A DNA stretch of 64,000 nt, from NCBI RefSeq assembly GCF_007856155.1, contig NZ_CP042266.1, forward strand, positions 1,612,001 through 1,676,000, read 5' to 3'. The position numbers were made by a program, and so were the translations under genes. This document shows, one piece after another, positions 18,744 through 29,362 of this stretch. Under the pieces are notes generated by a model. The model worked only from the letters and a program-made list of their open reading frames with translations. It had not been told where the DNA came from and ran no database searches. How positions within the stretch are numbered: the first letter of the stretch is position 1; every line of letters begins with the position of its first letter. Origin of the DNA: Streptomyces qinzhouensis (GTDB taxonomy: Bacteria > Actinomycetota > Actinomycetes > Streptomycetales > Streptomycetaceae).

Positions 18744-19034
18744 ATGGCGATCTTCATGCACGCCGCGCTGCCGGGCGTGACGACCGCACAGTACGACGAG
18801 CTGAACTCCGCGCTCCGGGACCTGCCGGGCGACACCTTCGCGGGCTGTCTGGCCCATGTGTGCGTCATCGGCGAGAACGGGCTCGACATCTACGACCTCT
18901 GGGAGTCCCAGGCGGCGATGGACGCCTTCGGCGAGGCCATGATGCCGGTGGCGGAGCGGCTCGGATGGAGCGCGACCCCCGCGCCGCCGACCGTCGCGGA
19001 GGTGTACCGCCACTGGATTCCGGACGGCTCGTAG
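18744..19034 (+). CDS. Small ABM/dimeric alpha-beta barrel-like protein
   Basis: A 96-residue cytoplasmic protein beginning AIFMHAALPGVTTAQYDELNSAL, with LDIYDLWESQAAMDAFGEAMMPVAERLGW. This resembles ferredoxin-fold 'antibiotic biosynthesis monooxygenase'-like proteins, which are often of unknown function. A perfect GAGGAGG ribosome binding site at 18731-18737 fixes the start. The gene stands alone. Its stop codon lies in a 17-bp tandem repeat. Confidence 0.75.
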   Translation: MAIFMHAALPGVTTAQYDELNSALRDLPGDTFAGCLAHVCVIGENGLDIYDLWESQAAMDAFGEAMMPVAERLGWSATPAPPTVAEVYRHWIPDGS

Positions 19035-19070
19035 TTCCGGACGACTCGTAGTTCCGGACGGCCCGTAACG
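19021..19070. repeat. 17-bp tandem repeat, about three copies, spanning a stop codon
   Basis: Copies of cggacggctcgtagttc start at 19021, 19038 and 19055. The third is degenerate (cggacggcccgtaacg). The first copy carries the TAG that ends the ABM-like gene, and the second repeats the same codon phase shifted by 17 nt. Confidence 0.85.
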
Positions 19071-19112
19071 CCCCCGCCCGCGCGGAACTCCCGCTGAAGG
19101 ATGCCGTGCGGC

Positions 19113-19856
19113 CTACTGGAGGATGCCCTGCGCCCGCGCGGCCGTCAGCCAGCGCGGGAACTCGCCGACCATCCGGTCGTACAACTCGGTGTCCGGTACC
19201 CGCCGCGGGTCCTCCCCGGCGTGGAAGAAACCGGCGTTGTCCACCACCCGCTTCTCGGGGACGGGCAGTTCGTCGAGCCGGCGCAGAAAGTCGAACTGCC
19301 TGCTGTGGGTGTCCCCGAAGCCGATGAACTGCCAGAACAGCGGCAGCTTCGAGGATTTGCAGAGATAGCGCTCGGCGGCGAGCTTGTTGATCGGGCCGCC
19401 GTCGGTCTGGAAGATCACCAGCGCCGGATCGGTCGCCCCGCTGTCGATGTAGTGGTCGATGACGGCGTCCATCGCGAGGTGATAGCTGGTCTTGCCCATA
19501 TGGCCGAGCCCGGCGACGATCTTCGCCACCCGCCCGTGGTGATCGTCGAGGGGGATGTCGGTGACCGCGTCGATATCGGTGGAGAAGAAGACCGTCGGCA
19601 CCCGGCCGTCGTCGTCGAGGTTGACCGAGAGGCCGAGCACCCGGTCGGCCAGGGCCTGCACACTGCCGTCCCGGTAGTAGTCCTTCATCGAACCGGAGTA
19701 GTCGAGGACGAGATAGACGGCGGCGCGCAGTCCGTCCAGACCGTGCTTGCGCAGGGACACCCCCGCCGACCGGTAGAGGCCGACCAGCTCGGGGGCCTGC
19801 TCCTCGACCTTCCGCAGACTGATCGCCGGTCCCCCGGCGGTACGCCAAACGGCCAT
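19113..19856 (-). CDS. von Willebrand factor A-domain protein (TerF-like)
   Basis: A 247-residue cytoplasmic protein. After ~45 residues comes a vWA domain with the metal-adhesion site DYSGS (DxSxS) near residue 53, a conserved Thr in MGKTSYHLAMD and Asp in FQTDGGP. Proteins of this type sit in tellurite-resistance-like TerD/TerF systems of Streptomyces, but no terD is seen nearby. The start ATG (MAVWRTAGG) has GGAG about 12 nt upstream. It is transcribed alone, and a strong hairpin separates it from gltBD. Confidence 0.8.
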   Translation of the reverse strand: MAVWRTAGGPAISLRKVEEQAPELVGLYRSAGVSLRKHGLDGLRAAVYLVLDYSGSMKDYYRDGSVQALADRVLGLSVNLDDDGRVPTVFFSTDIDAVTDIPLDDHHGRVAKIVAGLGHMGKTSYHLAMDAVIDHYIDSGATDPALVIFQTDGGPINKLAAERYLCKSSKLPLFWQFIGFGDTHSRQFDFLRRLDELPVPEKRVVDNAGFFHAGEDPRRVPDTELYDRMVGEFPRWLTAARAQGILQ

Positions 19857-19974
19857 GCACACGGCTCCGTTCCCTCGGCCCGGCGGACGCGCGGCGGCGG
19901 CCCCGGCGGGCACATGATCGGCAGATCGCCTCGTATGCCGAGATTACGTCAGGTGTACGACAACGGAAGCCGCT

Positions 19975-20020
19975 CGGCCGGGATCACCGGCCCCGCTCAG
20001 GGGGCCGGTGATCCCGGCCG
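19975..20020 (-). terminator. 20-bp perfect hairpin downstream of gltD
   Basis: Inverted repeat with a 20-bp perfect stem (core ggatcaccggcccc / ggggccggtgatcc) and a 6-nt loop, 127 nt after the gltD stop. There is no T-tract. It probably ends the gltBD transcript and insulates the vWA gene. Confidence 0.7.
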
Positions 20021-20146
20021 GGACGCGCCGCGGCGCCTGCCCGGGGTCCGGTCGGGGACGGGGCGGGCGCCGCGATCAGTTCCGTACGCCGTTGTACGGG
20101 ACGTCTTTTCGCCGGTCCGGAGGCATCGCTCCGGAGCGGCCGTGCC

Positions 20147-21607
20147 TCAGACCGTCAGCGAACGGTCCGTGGGCCGGATCGGGGCGGGCAGTTCGCTCGC
20201 GCCGGTCAGGAAGCGGTCGACACCGCGCGCCGCCGAGCGTCCCTCGGCGATCGCCCAGACGATCAGCGACTGGCCGCGGCCGGCGTCACCGGCGACGAAG
20301 ACGCCGTCGACATTGGTCGCGAAATCGGCGTCCCGGGCGATGTTGCCGCGGTCGTCCAGCTCCAGACCGAACTGCTCGACGAGCCCATTGGCCCGGTCGG
20401 TGCCGGTGAAGCCCATCGCCAGCGTCACCAACTGGGCCGGGATCCGGCGCTCGGTGCCGGGCCTCGGGGTCAGCTTGCCGTCGACGAAGTCGACCTCCAC
20501 CAGGTGCAGGGCGGCGACACGGCCGTCCTCGTCGCCCTCGAAGCGGGTGGTCGAGACGGCGTACACGCGCTCGCCGCCCTCCTCGTGGGCCGAGGTCACC
20601 TTGTAAAGCATCGGGAACGTCGGCCACGGCTGGCCGGCGCTGCGCTCCTCGCCCGGCCGGGGCATGATCTCCAGCTGGGTGACGGAGGCCGCGCCCTGCC
20701 GGTGGGCGGTGCCGACGCAGTCGGCGCCGGTGTCGCCGCCGCCGATGACGACGACGTGCTTGCCCTCGGCGGTGATCGGCGGGGCGACGAAGTCGCCCTC
20801 CTGCACCTTGTTGGCGAGCGGCAGGTACTCCATCGCGAAGTGGATGCCGGTCAGCTCCCGGCCGGGGACGGGCAGATCGCGGGAGACGGTGGCCCCGGCG
20901 GCGATGACCACGGCGTCGTAGCGGCGGCGCAGCTGGGCCGCGTCGATGTCCCGGCCGATCTCCACCTCGGTACGGAACTTGGTGCCCTCCGCCCGCATCT
21001 GCTCGATGCGGCGGTTGATGTGCACCTTCTCCATCTTGAACTCGGGGATGCCGTACCGCAGCAGTCCGCCGATCCGGTCCGCCCGCTCGTAGACCGCGAC
21101 GGTGTGGCCGGCCCGGGTCAGCTGCTGGGCGGCGGCGAGACCGGCGGGTCCCGAGCCGATGACGGCCACGGTCTTGCCGGAGAGCCGGTCCGGGGGCTGC
21201 GGAGTGACGTCGCCTGAGTCCCACGCCTTGTCGATGATGGAGACCTCGACGTTCTTGATGGTGACCGCGGGCTGGTTGATGCCCAGCACACAGGCCGACT
21301 CACAGGGCGCGGGGCAGAGCCGCCCGGTGAACTCCGGGAAGTTGTTGGTGGCGTGCAGCCGCTCGGAGGCGGCGGCCCAGTTCTCCCGGTAGGCGTAGTC
21401 GTTCCACTCGGGGATCAGATTTCCGAGCGGACAGCCGTTGTGGCAGAACGGGATGCCGCAGTCCATGCAGCGGCCGGCCTGCTTGCTGATGATCGGCAGC
21501 AGGGAGCCGGGGACGTAGACCTCGTTCCAGTCCCTGAGGCGCTCGGCGACCGGACGGGTCTGCGCGACCTCTCGGCCGGTGGTCAGGAAGCCCTTGGGGT
21601 CAGCCAT
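20147..21607 (-). CDS. gltD: Glutamate synthase (NADPH) small subunit
   Basis: Electron-donor subunit of GOGAT, 486 residues. It passes electrons from NADPH via FAD and Fe-S clusters to GltB. The N-terminal cysteine cluster is seen in [17 protein letters not shown] and [12 protein letters not shown] (4Fe-4S ligands). The FAD motif is [17 protein letters not shown] near residue 150 and the NADPH motif [15 protein letters not shown] near 290. The C-terminal FAD signature [18 protein letters not shown] is present. The gene overlaps the gltB stop by 8 nt, giving fixed subunit ratio. Confidence 0.97.
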   Translation of the reverse strand: MADPKGFLTTGREVAQTRPVAERLRDWNEVYVPGSLLPIISKQAGRCMDCGIPFCHNGCPLGNLIPEWNDYAYRENWAAASERLHATNNFPEFTGRLCPAPCESACVLGINQPAVTIKNVEVSIIDKAWDSGDVTPQPPDRLSGKTVAVIGSGPAGLAAAQQLTRAGHTVAVYERADRIGGLLRYGIPEFKMEKVHINRRIEQMRAEGTKFRTEVEIGRDIDAAQLRRRYDAVVIAAGATVSRDLPVPGRELTGIHFAMEYLPLANKVQEGDFVAPPITAEGKHVVVIGGGDTGADCVGTAHRQGAASVTQLEIMPRPGEERSAGQPWPTFPMLYKVTSAHEEGGERVYAVSTTRFEGDEDGRVAALHLVEVDFVDGKLTPRPGTERRIPAQLVTLAMGFTGTDRANGLVEQFGLELDDRGNIARDADFATNVDGVFVAGDAGRGQSLIVWAIAEGRSAARGVDRFLTGASELPAPIRPTDRSLTV

Positions 21608-24600
21608 GGGACGCCGCCTCCATCATCTTCTCGGTGGTCTCCTGCTCGGAGAGACCGGCGAGCTCAGCGGCGTCCTTGGCGGCGAGCACTGCCTTGTACG
21701 TGGTGGGGATGATCTTGCTGAAGCGGGCGGCGCCCGTCTCCCAGTCGGCGAGCAGCTTCCCGGCGACGGTGGAGCCCGTCTCCTCCTGGTGGCGGCGCAC
21801 GACGTCGTGCAGCCACTGCCGGTCGGCGTCGGTCAGCGGTTCGACGGCCGCCAGATTGCCCGCGTTGACGTTGTCACGGTCGAGGTCGACGACGTACGCG
21901 ACACCGCCGGACATACCGGCCGCGAAATTGCGCCCGGTCTCGCCGAGGACGACGGCGTGACCGCCGGTCATGTACTCGCAGCCGTGGTCGCCGACACCCT
22001 CGGAGACCACGGTCGCGCCGGAGTTGCGGACACAGAACCGCTCGCCGGTACGGCCGCGCAGGAAGATCTCGCCGCCGGTGGCCCCGTAGGCGATGGTGTT
22101 GCCCGCGATCGTGGAGTACTCGGCGAGATGGTCGGCCGCCCGGTCGGGGCGGACCACGACCCGGCCGCCGGAGAGGCCCTTGCCGACGTAGTCGTTGGCG
22201 TCGCCCTCCAGGCGGAGCGTGACGCCGCGGGGCACGAAGGCGCCGAAGGACTGGCCGGCCGAACCGGTGAAGGTGATGTCGATGGTGTCGTCGGGGAGCC
22301 CGGCGCCGCCGAAGCGGCGGGTGACCTCGTAGCCGAGCATGGTGCCGACGGTCCGGTTGATGTTCCGGATCGCGACCTGGGCGCGGACCGGCTGGGCCGC
22401 CTCGGCGGACTCGGCGTTCAGCGCGTCGGCCGCCAGCTTCACCAACTGGTTGTCCAGCGCCTTCGCCAGCCCGTGGTCCTGCTCGATCAGGGCGTGACGG
22501 ACCGCGCCCCGGGGCAGTTCGGGCACATGGAACAGCGGCGCCAGATCGAGGCCCTGACCCTTGAAGTGGTGCACGGCCCGGTCGGTGTCCAGGAGTTCGG
22601 CGTGGCCGACGGCCTCCTGGAGGGTACGGAAGCCGAGCTCCGCGAGCAGCTCGCGGACCTCCTCGGCGATGAACTCGAAGAAGTTGACGACGTACTCGGC
22701 CTTGCCGGAGAAGCGGTCGCGCAGTACCGGGTTCTGGGTGGCGATGCCGACCGGGCAGGTGTCGAGATGGCAGACGCGCATCATCACACAGCCGGAGACG
22801 ACGAGCGGCGCGGTGGCGAAGCCGAACTCCTCGGCGCCCAGCAGGGCGGCGATGACGACATCACGACCGGTCTTGAGCTGGCCGTCGGTCTGGACGACGA
22901 TCCGGTCGCGCAGACCGTTGAGCAGCAGCGTCTGCTGCGTCTCGGCCAGGCCCAGCTCCCAGGGGCCGCCCGCGTGCTTGAGGCTGGTGAGCGGGGAGGC
23001 GCCGGTGCCGCCGTCGTGGCCGGAGATCAGGACGACATCGGCATGGGCCTTGGAGACGCCCGCGGCGACCGTGCCGACGCCGACCTCGGAGACCAGCTTG
23101 ACGTGGATCCGGGCGAGGGGGTTGGCGTTCTTCAGATCGTGGATCAGCTGGGCGAGATCCTCGATGGAGTAGATGTCGTGGTGCGGCGGCGGGGAGATCA
23201 GTCCGACGCCCGGGGTGGAGTGCCGGGTCTTCGCCACCCAGGGGTAGACCTTGTGGCCGGGCAGCTGGCCGCCCTCGCCGGGCTTGGCGCCCTGGGCCAT
23301 CTTGATCTGGATGTCGTCGGCGTTGACGAGGTACTCGCTGGTGACGCCGAAGCGGCCGGAGGCGACCTGCTTGATGGAGGAGCGGCGCTCGGGGTCGTAG
23401 AGGCGGTCGGGGTCCTCGCCGCCCTCGCCGGTGTTGGACTTGCCGCCGAGACGGTTCATGGCGACGGCGAGGGTCTCGTGGGCCTCGCGGGAGATGGAGC
23501 CGTACGACATGGCGCCGGTGGAGAACCGCTTGACGATCTCGGACACCGGCTCGACCTCGTCCAGCGGCACCGGCTCCCGGCCCTCGGCGAAGCCGAACAG
23601 GCCGCGGAGCGTCATCAGCCGCTCGGACTGCTCGTTCACCCGGTCCGTGTACTGCTTGAAGATGTCGTAGCGGCGGCTGCGGGTGGAGTGCTGGAGCCGG
23701 AAGACGGTGTCCGGGTCGAAGAGGTGGGGCTCGCCCTCACGGCGCCACTGGTACTCGCCGCCGATGTCCAGCGCGCGGTGCGCCGGGGCGATCCCGGAGG
23801 CCGGGTAGGCCTTGGCGTGGCGGGCGGCGACCTCGTCGGCGATCACCGCGATACCGGCGCCGCCGATCTTGGAGGCGGTGCCGTCGAAGTAGGTGCCGAC
23901 GAAGTCCTCGGCCAGGCCGATGGCCTCGAAGACCTGGGCGCCGCGGTAGGAGGCGACGGTCGAGATGCCCATCTTGGACATGACCTTCAGCACGCCCTTG
24001 CCGAGGGCGTAGATCAGGTTGCGGATGGCCTGCTCGGACTCGACGTCGCTGATGAAGGTCGACGCGCGGACGAGGTCCTCGACGGACTCCATGGCCAGAT
24101 ACGGGTTGACCGCGGCGGCGCCGTAGCCGATGAGCAGCGCGACATGGTGGACCTCGCGCACATCGCCCGCCTCGACCAGCAGCCCGACCTTGGTGCGCTG
24201 CTTGGTACGGATGAGGTGGTGGTGCACGGCGGAGGTGAGCAGCAGCGACGGGATCGGCGCGTGCTCGGCGTCGGAGTGCCGGTCGGAGAGGACGATCAGC
24301 CGGGCGCCGTCCTCGATGGCGGTGTCGGCCTCGGCGCAGATCGCCTCCAGCCGGGCGGCGAGCGCGTCACCGCCGCCGGCGACCCGGTAGAGACCGGAGA
24401 GGGTGACGGCCTTCATCCCGGGCATGTCGCCGTCGGCGTTGATGTGGATGAGCTTGGCCAGCTCATCGTTGTCGATCACCGGGAAGGGGAGGGTGACGCT
24501 GCGGCACGAGGCGGCGGTGGGGTCGAGCAGATTGCCGGCCGGGCCCAGCGACGAGTACAGGGACGTCACCAGCTCCTCGCGGATGGCGTCCAGCGGCGGG

Positions 24601-26213
24601 TTGGTCACCTGCGCGAAGAGCTGGGTGAAGTAGTCGAACAGCAGCCGGGGCCGCTCGGAGAGGGCGGCGATCGGGGAGTCCGTGCCCATGGAACCGATCG
24701 GCTCCATGCCGGTACGGGCCATGGGGGCGATCAGGACCCGCAGCTCCTCCTCGGTGTAGCCGAAGGTCTGCTGGCGGCGGGTGACGGAGGCGTGGGTGTG
24801 GACGATGTGCTCGCGCTCGGGCAGATCGCCCAGCTCGATGGTGCCCGCTTCCAGCCACTCGGCGTACGGCTGCTCGGCGGCGAGCGACGACTTGATCTCG
24901 TCGTCCTCGATGATCCGGTGCTCGACGGTGTCCACGAGGAACATCCGGCCGGGCTGGAGGCGGCCCTTGCGGACGACCTTGGCGGGGTCGATGTCGAGGA
25001 CGCCGACCTCGGAGGAGAGGACGACCAGACCGTCGTCGGTGACCCAGTAGCGGCCGGGGCGCAGTCCATTGCGGTCCAGGACCGCGCCGACCTGGGTGCC
25101 GTCGGTGAAGGTGACGCAGGCGGGGCCGTCCCAGGGCTCCATCATCGTGGAGTGGTACCGGTAGAAGGCGCGCCGGGCCGGGTCCATGGAGTCGTGGTTC
25201 TCCCACGCCTCGGGGACCATCATCAGCACGGAGTGCGGCAGCGAACGGCCGCCGAGGTGGAGCAGCTCCAGCACCTCGTCGAAGGAGGCGGAGTCGGAGG
25301 CGTCCGGCGTACAGACCGGGAAGATCCGCTCCAGCTCGCGCTCGCCGAAGGCGTCGCTGCCGAGCTGGGACTCCCGGGCGCGCATCCAGTTGCGGTTGCC
25401 CTTGACCGTGTTGATCTCGCCGTTGTGGGCGACGAAGCGGTACGGGTGGGCCAGCGGCCAGCTCGGGAAGGTGTTGGTGGAGAACCGGGAGTGGACGAGG
25501 GCGATCGCGGTGGCGAGGCGCCGGTCCGACAGGTCCGGGAAGAAGGGCTCCAGCTGACCGGTGGTGAGCATGCCCTTGTAGACGATGGTGCGGGCGGAGA
25601 GGGAGGGGAAGTACACCCCGGCCTCGCGTTCGGCGCGCTTGCGCAGGACGAACGCCTTGCGGTCGAGCGCCAGGCCCGTGCTCTGTCCGTCGGCGACGAA
25701 GAGCTGACGGAAGACGGGCATGGTGGCGCGGGCGCCGTTGCCGAGGAGGTCGGGGGTGACGGGGACCTCGCGCCAGCCGAGGACGGTGAGGCCCTCTTCC
25801 CGGGCGATCGTCTCGATACGCGAGACGGCGGTCCCGGTGGCGTCTCCGCCGTCCGTGGTCTCGGTGACCTCGGCGGCCTCGGTGCTCTCGGTGCTGCCGT
25901 GCGGCAGGAAGGCGGTGCCGACGGCGTACGCGCCGGGCTCGGGCAGTTCGAAGCCGCTGACCTCGCGGAGGAACGCGTCCGGCACCTGCAGCAGGATTCC
26001 GGCGCCGTCCCCCGAGTCGGGTTCCGATCCGGTCGCGCCGCGGTGCTCCAGATTCCGCAGGACCGTCAGCGCCTGTTCCACCAGCTCATGGCTGGCCACA
26101 CCGGTAAGGGTGGCCACGAACCCGACACCGCAGGCGTCGTGCTCGTTACGGGGGTCGTACATCCCCTGGGGGGCGGGGCGACCGTCCATGGGCGACCAGG
26201 CGTCGGAACGCAT
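21600..26213 (-). CDS. gltB: Glutamate synthase large subunit
   Basis: Makes two glutamates from glutamine and 2-oxoglutarate. The 1537-residue protein has a propeptide of 27 residues before the catalytic Cys28 ([10 protein letters not shown]) of the type II glutamine amidotransferase domain. The central domain, FMN synthase domain ([28 protein letters not shown]), 3Fe-4S cysteines ([15 protein letters not shown]) and C-terminal beta-helix with G-x-x-x-G repeats follow. A Thr/Glu-rich insertion near residue 115-135 is unusual. The ATG ([11 protein letters not shown]) has GGGAGA 6 nt upstream. gltD overlaps its 3' end. Confidence 0.97.
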   Translation of the reverse strand: MRSDAWSPMDGRPAPQGMYDPRNEHDACGVGFVATLTGVASHELVEQALTVLRNLEHRGATGSEPDSGDGAGILLQVPDAFLREVSGFELPEPGAYAVGTAFLPHGSTESTEAAEVTETTDGGDATGTAVSRIETIAREEGLTVLGWREVPVTPDLLGNGARATMPVFRQLFVADGQSTGLALDRKAFVLRKRAEREAGVYFPSLSARTIVYKGMLTTGQLEPFFPDLSDRRLATAIALVHSRFSTNTFPSWPLAHPYRFVAHNGEINTVKGNRNWMRARESQLGSDAFGERELERIFPVCTPDASDSASFDEVLELLHLGGRSLPHSVLMMVPEAWENHDSMDPARRAFYRYHSTMMEPWDGPACVTFTDGTQVGAVLDRNGLRPGRYWVTDDGLVVLSSEVGVLDIDPAKVVRKGRLQPGRMFLVDTVEHRIIEDDEIKSSLAAEQPYAEWLEAGTIELGDLPEREHIVHTHASVTRRQQTFGYTEEELRVLIAPMARTGMEPIGSMGTDSPIAALSERPRLLFDYFTQLFAQVTNPPLDAIREELVTSLYSSLGPAGNLLDPTAASCRSVTLPFPVIDNDELAKLIHINADGDMPGMKAVTLSGLYRVAGGGDALAARLEAICAEADTAIEDGARLIVLSDRHSDAEHAPIPSLLLTSAVHHHLIRTKQRTKVGLLVEAGDVREVHHVALLIGYGAAAVNPYLAMESVEDLVRASTFISDVESEQAIRNLIYALGKGVLKVMSKMGISTVASYRGAQVFEAIGLAEDFVGTYFDGTASKIGGAGIAVIADEVAARHAKAYPASGIAPAHRALDIGGEYQWRREGEPHLFDPDTVFRLQHSTRSRRYDIFKQYTDRVNEQSERLMTLRGLFGFAEGREPVPLDEVEPVSEIVKRFSTGAMSYGSISREAHETLAVAMNRLGGKSNTGEGGEDPDRLYDPERRSSIKQVASGRFGVTSEYLVNADDIQIKMAQGAKPGEGGQLPGHKVYPWVAKTRHSTPGVGLISPPPHHDIYSIEDLAQLIHDLKNANPLARIHVKLVSEVGVGTVAAGVSKAHADVVLISGHDGGTGASPLTSLKHAGGPWELGLAETQQTLLLNGLRDRIVVQTDGQLKTGRDVVIAALLGAEEFGFATAPLVVSGCVMMRVCHLDTCPVGIATQNPVLRDRFSGKAEYVVNFFEFIAEEVRELLAELGFRTLQEAVGHAELLDTDRAVHHFKGQGLDLAPLFHVPELPRGAVRHALIEQDHGLAKALDNQLVKLAADALNAESAEAAQPVRAQVAIRNINRTVGTMLGYEVTRRFGGAGLPDDTIDITFTGSAGQSFGAFVPRGVTLRLEGDANDYVGKGLSGGRVVVRPDRAADHLAEYSTIAGNTIAYGATGGEIFLRGRTGERFCVRNSGATVVSEGVGDHGCEYMTGGHAVVLGETGRNFAAGMSGGVAYVVDLDRDNVNAGNLAAVEPLTDADRQWLHDVVRRHQEETGSTVAGKLLADWETGAARFSKIIPTTYKAVLAAKDAAELAGLSEQETTEKMMEAASHG

Positions 26214-27193
26214 CGGCTCTCCCGTCGTCGTCGTGGCATGTGCTGTGCCGAGGGACGACGTTGGCCCTCTGCGAAATTTCGTGCAGGTTACATGATGGAG
26301 TGATTCCCGAGAAGTGGATTTCTCATTCCAGCATGCGGACAACCGCGGGGGGTGTGCGGTCGAGATTTCCGTGCCGGGGGGTCGGCTTTCGAGCCGGGAG
26401 GTGGCGGATTCCGCTGGATCTGGGCTGAGCGGGCTTCATTGCCCGCGGCGCCTTCGGCTCATGCCCGGTGACGGTGTCATCGAAACCGCCCGATCACCTG
26501 CTTTCGCGGGTGTCGCGCCCAGTGTCTCAGACCCGGCGCGCCCCGGCCCCCTCAGGTGGGCCTCGGAAGGACTTTCCCCAGGCGGGGAGGGCGGCGGGCG
26601 GCGCCGTCGGACTGACGGGGGCGGAGTGGCGCGGGCCGGGCCGGGGCGGGGTAGGACGCAGCCCTCGGGACGTGCGTACCGGCTGTGAGCCCCTCGGCCT
26701 CGCGTACCCGCCGGCGGACGCGACCCTCCGGGGCGTACGTATCCGAGCGTCACGGGCCGCCGGAGACACCCGGACCATGCCCGCAGCCGGTCCCAGGGGC
26801 CCGGAGCCCGGGCATACGCCGAGGCAAGGGATCCACCGGCCCCGAGCCGATGTGCCCGGCACGGGCGCGGGGCCCGGCAGGGAAGCGGGGCCCGGCAGGG
26901 AGGGCGGATCCGGCCCGCGCCGGGCAGACGGGACCCGCCGGGGCGCGCCCTCGGGCGCTCGCCGCGGGGTCCGGCCGGCCCGGGAACCCGGCGTTCGGCA
27001 CCTTCCAGTGCCCCGGCCCGGATCCGCGCCGGGGGGCAGAGGCCCCGGCACGCGCCGGGCCCTCCGAAGGCGCGTCGCCATATCGCCCCATGGGGTGCGC
27101 GGTCCCGGCGCAAGAGGCCCGGGGCCGGCAGGCGCAGGAGGGCGCCCAGGCCGCCGGAGGCCGGAGCACCGCACCCAGCAGGACCGCCGGAGG
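26214..27193. other. 980-nt stretch without a supported gene
   Basis: It holds the gltB leader at its left edge. The rest is very GC-rich with open frames on both strands that encode only Arg/Gly/Pro-rich sequence, with no ribosome binding site, domain or consistent codon-position bias. An 18-bp tandem duplication (gcggggcccggcaggga units) lies at 26867-26902. I see no gene here. Confidence 0.5.
26276..26291 (-). promoter_or_regulatory. Possible GlnR half-box upstream of gltB
   Basis: Read on the - strand, GTAAC-N6-GAAAT lies about 63 nt upstream of the gltB ATG. It fits one a-b unit of the GlnR box (gTnAc-N6-GaAAc) except for the last base. A second unit is not clear. The palindrome cgaaatttcg overlaps it. 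Confidence 0.4.
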
Positions 27194-27922
27194 CTAGAGC
27201 GCCGCGCCCAGCAGGGTGCCCAGGCCGTAGGTGAGCGCCGCCGCGACACCGCCCAGCGCCAGCTGCCGCAGTCCGCTGAACCACCAGCTCCGGGCGGTGA
27301 CCCGGGCCACCAGCGCACCCGCCCCGAAGAGCCCGGCCAGCGCCAGCAGCACCGCGGGCCAGAGCGCCGTCGCGCCCAGCAGATAGGGCAGCAGCGGCAG
27401 CAGCGCGCCGAGGGCGAACGCCCCGAACGAGGAGACCGCCGCGACCAGCGGCGACGGCAGGTCGTCCGGGTCGATCCCCAGCTCCTCCCGGGCGTGGATC
27501 TCCAGCGCCTGCTCGGGGTCGCGGGAGAGCTGCGTCGCGACCTCCCGCGCCAGTTCCGGCTCGACGCCCCTGGAGACGTACAGCGCCGCCAGCTCCTCCA
27601 TCTCGTCCACCGGATGCCTGCGCAACTCGCGCCGCTCCACGTCCAGTTCCGCCTGGACCAGCTCCCGCTGGGACGCGACGGACGTGTACTCGCCGGCGGC
27701 CATGGAGAAGGCTCCGGCCGCGAGTCCGGCGAGGCCGGTGATGACGATGGTCTGCTGGGAGACCGCACCGCCCGCGACGCCGGTCATCAGCGCCAGATTG
27801 GAGACCAGTCCGTCCATCGCCCCGAAGACCGCGGGCCGCAGCCAGCCGCCGTTGACATCCCGGTGCGTGTGGTTGTCGCGGTGCGCCTCGTGCAGGCTCG
27901 CGACGGATTCGATGACGGCCAC
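27194..27922 (-). CDS. VIT1/CCC1-family membrane protein (putative metal transporter)
   Basis: A 242-residue membrane protein of the vacuolar iron/manganese transporter family. NGGWLRPAVFGAMDGLVSNLALMTGVAGG is the family N-terminal helix with the conserved Asp-Gly, then ITGLAGLAAGAFSMAAGEYTSVASQRE with the Gly-Glu-Tyr signature. A cytoplasmic metal-binding helical region (EMEELAALYVSRGVEPELA) comes next, and three C-terminal membrane helices complete the protein. It probably moves Fe2+ or Mn2+ out of the cytoplasm. The GTG start has GGGGAG 6 nt upstream. It is divergent from the glycohydrolase operon. Confidence 0.88.
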   Translation of the reverse strand: MAVIESVASLHEAHRDNHTHRDVNGGWLRPAVFGAMDGLVSNLALMTGVAGGAVSQQTIVITGLAGLAAGAFSMAAGEYTSVASQRELVQAELDVERRELRRHPVDEMEELAALYVSRGVEPELAREVATQLSRDPEQALEIHAREELGIDPDDLPSPLVAAVSSFGAFALGALLPLLPYLLGATALWPAVLLALAGLFGAGALVARVTARSWWFSGLRQLALGGVAAALTYGLGTLLGAAL

Positions 27923-28243
27923 GGTTCTCCCCTTCTGTCGTGCCACGCCCCTTCGGGCGACCGGGCCGCCGGCCCGCCCCGGCCCCCACGGACCGGGCTG
28001 CCGGGCAGCCCTCGAAACCGTCGGAACACTCGGCTCCGACGGCCCCCTCGAACGATCTCGAAAATACGCGCGATGTAAGGGGCTCGCCAGCAAGGCAGGG
28101 CATACTTACCTCGGTTCCATAGGGTGACAATTGGCATCACAACCGCATTTCTCAGTGGTTATCGGTGTTTCGCGGTCTTGTAACGCTTCGTGTGTGGCAC
28201 AGATGCAGGCATCAGGCTCGCGCGCGCGAAAGGGGCCCGCATT
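27923..28243. other. Divergent promoter region of the VIT and glycohydrolase genes
   Basis: 321 nt, noticeably less GC-rich at 28100-28220 than its surroundings, as expected of promoters. TTGTAA at 28178-28183 is a possible -35 for the + strand, but no convincing -10 follows. A strong AAAGGGG site precedes the ATG at 28244. No gene is seen. Confidence 0.4.
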
Positions 28244-29362
28244 ATGGAGTTGGTCGCATGCAATCCCGTCGATCCGTTCGACGGTGCGCCACTACCCCCG
28301 GCGGCCGCGGCCACCACCGCGCCGGCCCCCGCCGAACCCGGTCCTGCCCTGTACGACCGGGCCTGCGGCGCACTGCTGGGACTGGCGGTGGGCGATGCCA
28401 TCGGCGCCCCCGCCGAGAACATGCGGCCGTCCGAGATCCGCCGCCGCTGGGGACGGATCGAAGGCTTCGTCAACAACGATCCGGCCGGTACGGACGACAC
28501 CGAGTACGCGATCTTCTCCGGCCTTCTCCTCGCCCGCCACGGCTCCGCGCTGACCGTGGCCCATGTCGAACAGGCCTGGCACCACTGGATCGCCGACCTC
28601 GACGAGGGACCGTTCCGCGGCGCGGGCTTCAGCGAGCGCGGCACCCTGGAGAACCTCCGGCGCGGACTCGCCGCGCCCATCTCGGCGCAGCACCGGCACG
28701 CCTGGAGCGACGGACTGGCCATGCGGGCCGCGCCGTTCGGGGTCTTCGCGGCGGGCCGCCCCCTGGAGGCGGCCCGGCTGGTCACGATCGACGGCTCCGT
28801 CAGCCACGACGGCGAGGGCATCTACGGCGGCCAGGCGGTGGCCGCGGGGGTCGCCGCCGCGATGTCGGGCGCGGGTCCGGCCGGGGTGATCGGCGCGGCT
28901 CTGTCGGTGATTCCGATGGACTCGTGGACGGCGCGCTCCCTGCGCCGGGGCGTCGTCACCGCGCAGCGCTCGTACCCGGACGCGCTGTCGATGGAGCGCG
29001 CGGTGCGTTCGTCGGTGGTCATCGGCGGCTATCCGTGGACGGATCTCGCGCCGGAGGCGGTGGGGCTGGCGTTCGGCGCGTTCACCGCGGCCCGCGGTGA
29101 TTTCCGTACGTCGGTGCTCACCGCGGTCAACATGGGTCGGGACGCCGATACGACGGCGGCGGTCGCGGGGGCGCTGGCGGGAGCGGTCCGGGGCGCCGGG
29201 GCGATCCCGCCGGAGTGGGCGGCGGCCATCGGTCCGGTCAGGGGCAGTTGTCTGCCGTCGATGGCGGGCCATCACATCCTCGACATCGCGGACCTGCTGA
29301 TCCCGGACGAACTGCCGGGCCTGCCGGGCAACGGCGGCGGCGACCCGAAGGCGGCGTCATGA
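28244..29362 (+). CDS. ADP-ribosylglycohydrolase-family protein 1
   Basis: A 372-residue all-helical DraG/ARH-family protein (PF03747), expected to hydrolyse an ADP-ribosyl or related ribosyl N/O-glycosidic bond with two Mg2+ or Mn2+. All metal motifs are present: GLAVGDAIGAPAE near residue 43, GTDDTEYA near 82, and NMGRDADTTAAVAGAL near 300. The ATG (MELVACNPVD) has AAAGGGG 8 nt upstream. It opens an eight-gene + strand operon in which every junction overlaps, and its stop overlaps the next start (ATGA). The substrate is unknown, and a role in reversing protein ADP-ribosylation cannot be excluded. Confidence 0.88.
   Translation: MELVACNPVDPFDGAPLPPAAAATTAPAPAEPGPALYDRACGALLGLAVGDAIGAPAENMRPSEIRRRWGRIEGFVNNDPAGTDDTEYAIFSGLLLARHGSALTVAHVEQAWHHWIADLDEGPFRGAGFSERGTLENLRRGLAAPISAQHRHAWSDGLAMRAAPFGVFAAGRPLEAARLVTIDGSVSHDGEGIYGGQAVAAGVAAAMSGAGPAGVIGAALSVIPMDSWTARSLRRGVVTAQRSYPDALSMERAVRSSVVIGGYPWTDLAPEAVGLAFGAFTAARGDFRTSVLTAVNMGRDADTTAAVAGALAGAVRGAGAIPPEWAAAIGPVRGSCLPSMAGHHILDIADLLIPDELPGLPGNGGGDPKAAS

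Noticed and set aside
21579..26303. Very long + strand frame (1574 codons) opposite gltB
   Set aside because: Antisense shadow of the glutamate synthase large subunit. The product is repetitive low-complexity sequence with no motif.
26468..28078. Open + strand frame of 536 codons over the 1-kb gap and the VIT gene
   Set aside because: Arg/Gly/Pro-rich with no domain, and its second half is antisense to a clear membrane-protein gene.
27923..28140. Iron-box (DtxR/DmdR) upstream of the VIT-family gene
   Set aside because: Only a fragment (ttacct) is present, with no 19-bp palindrome.
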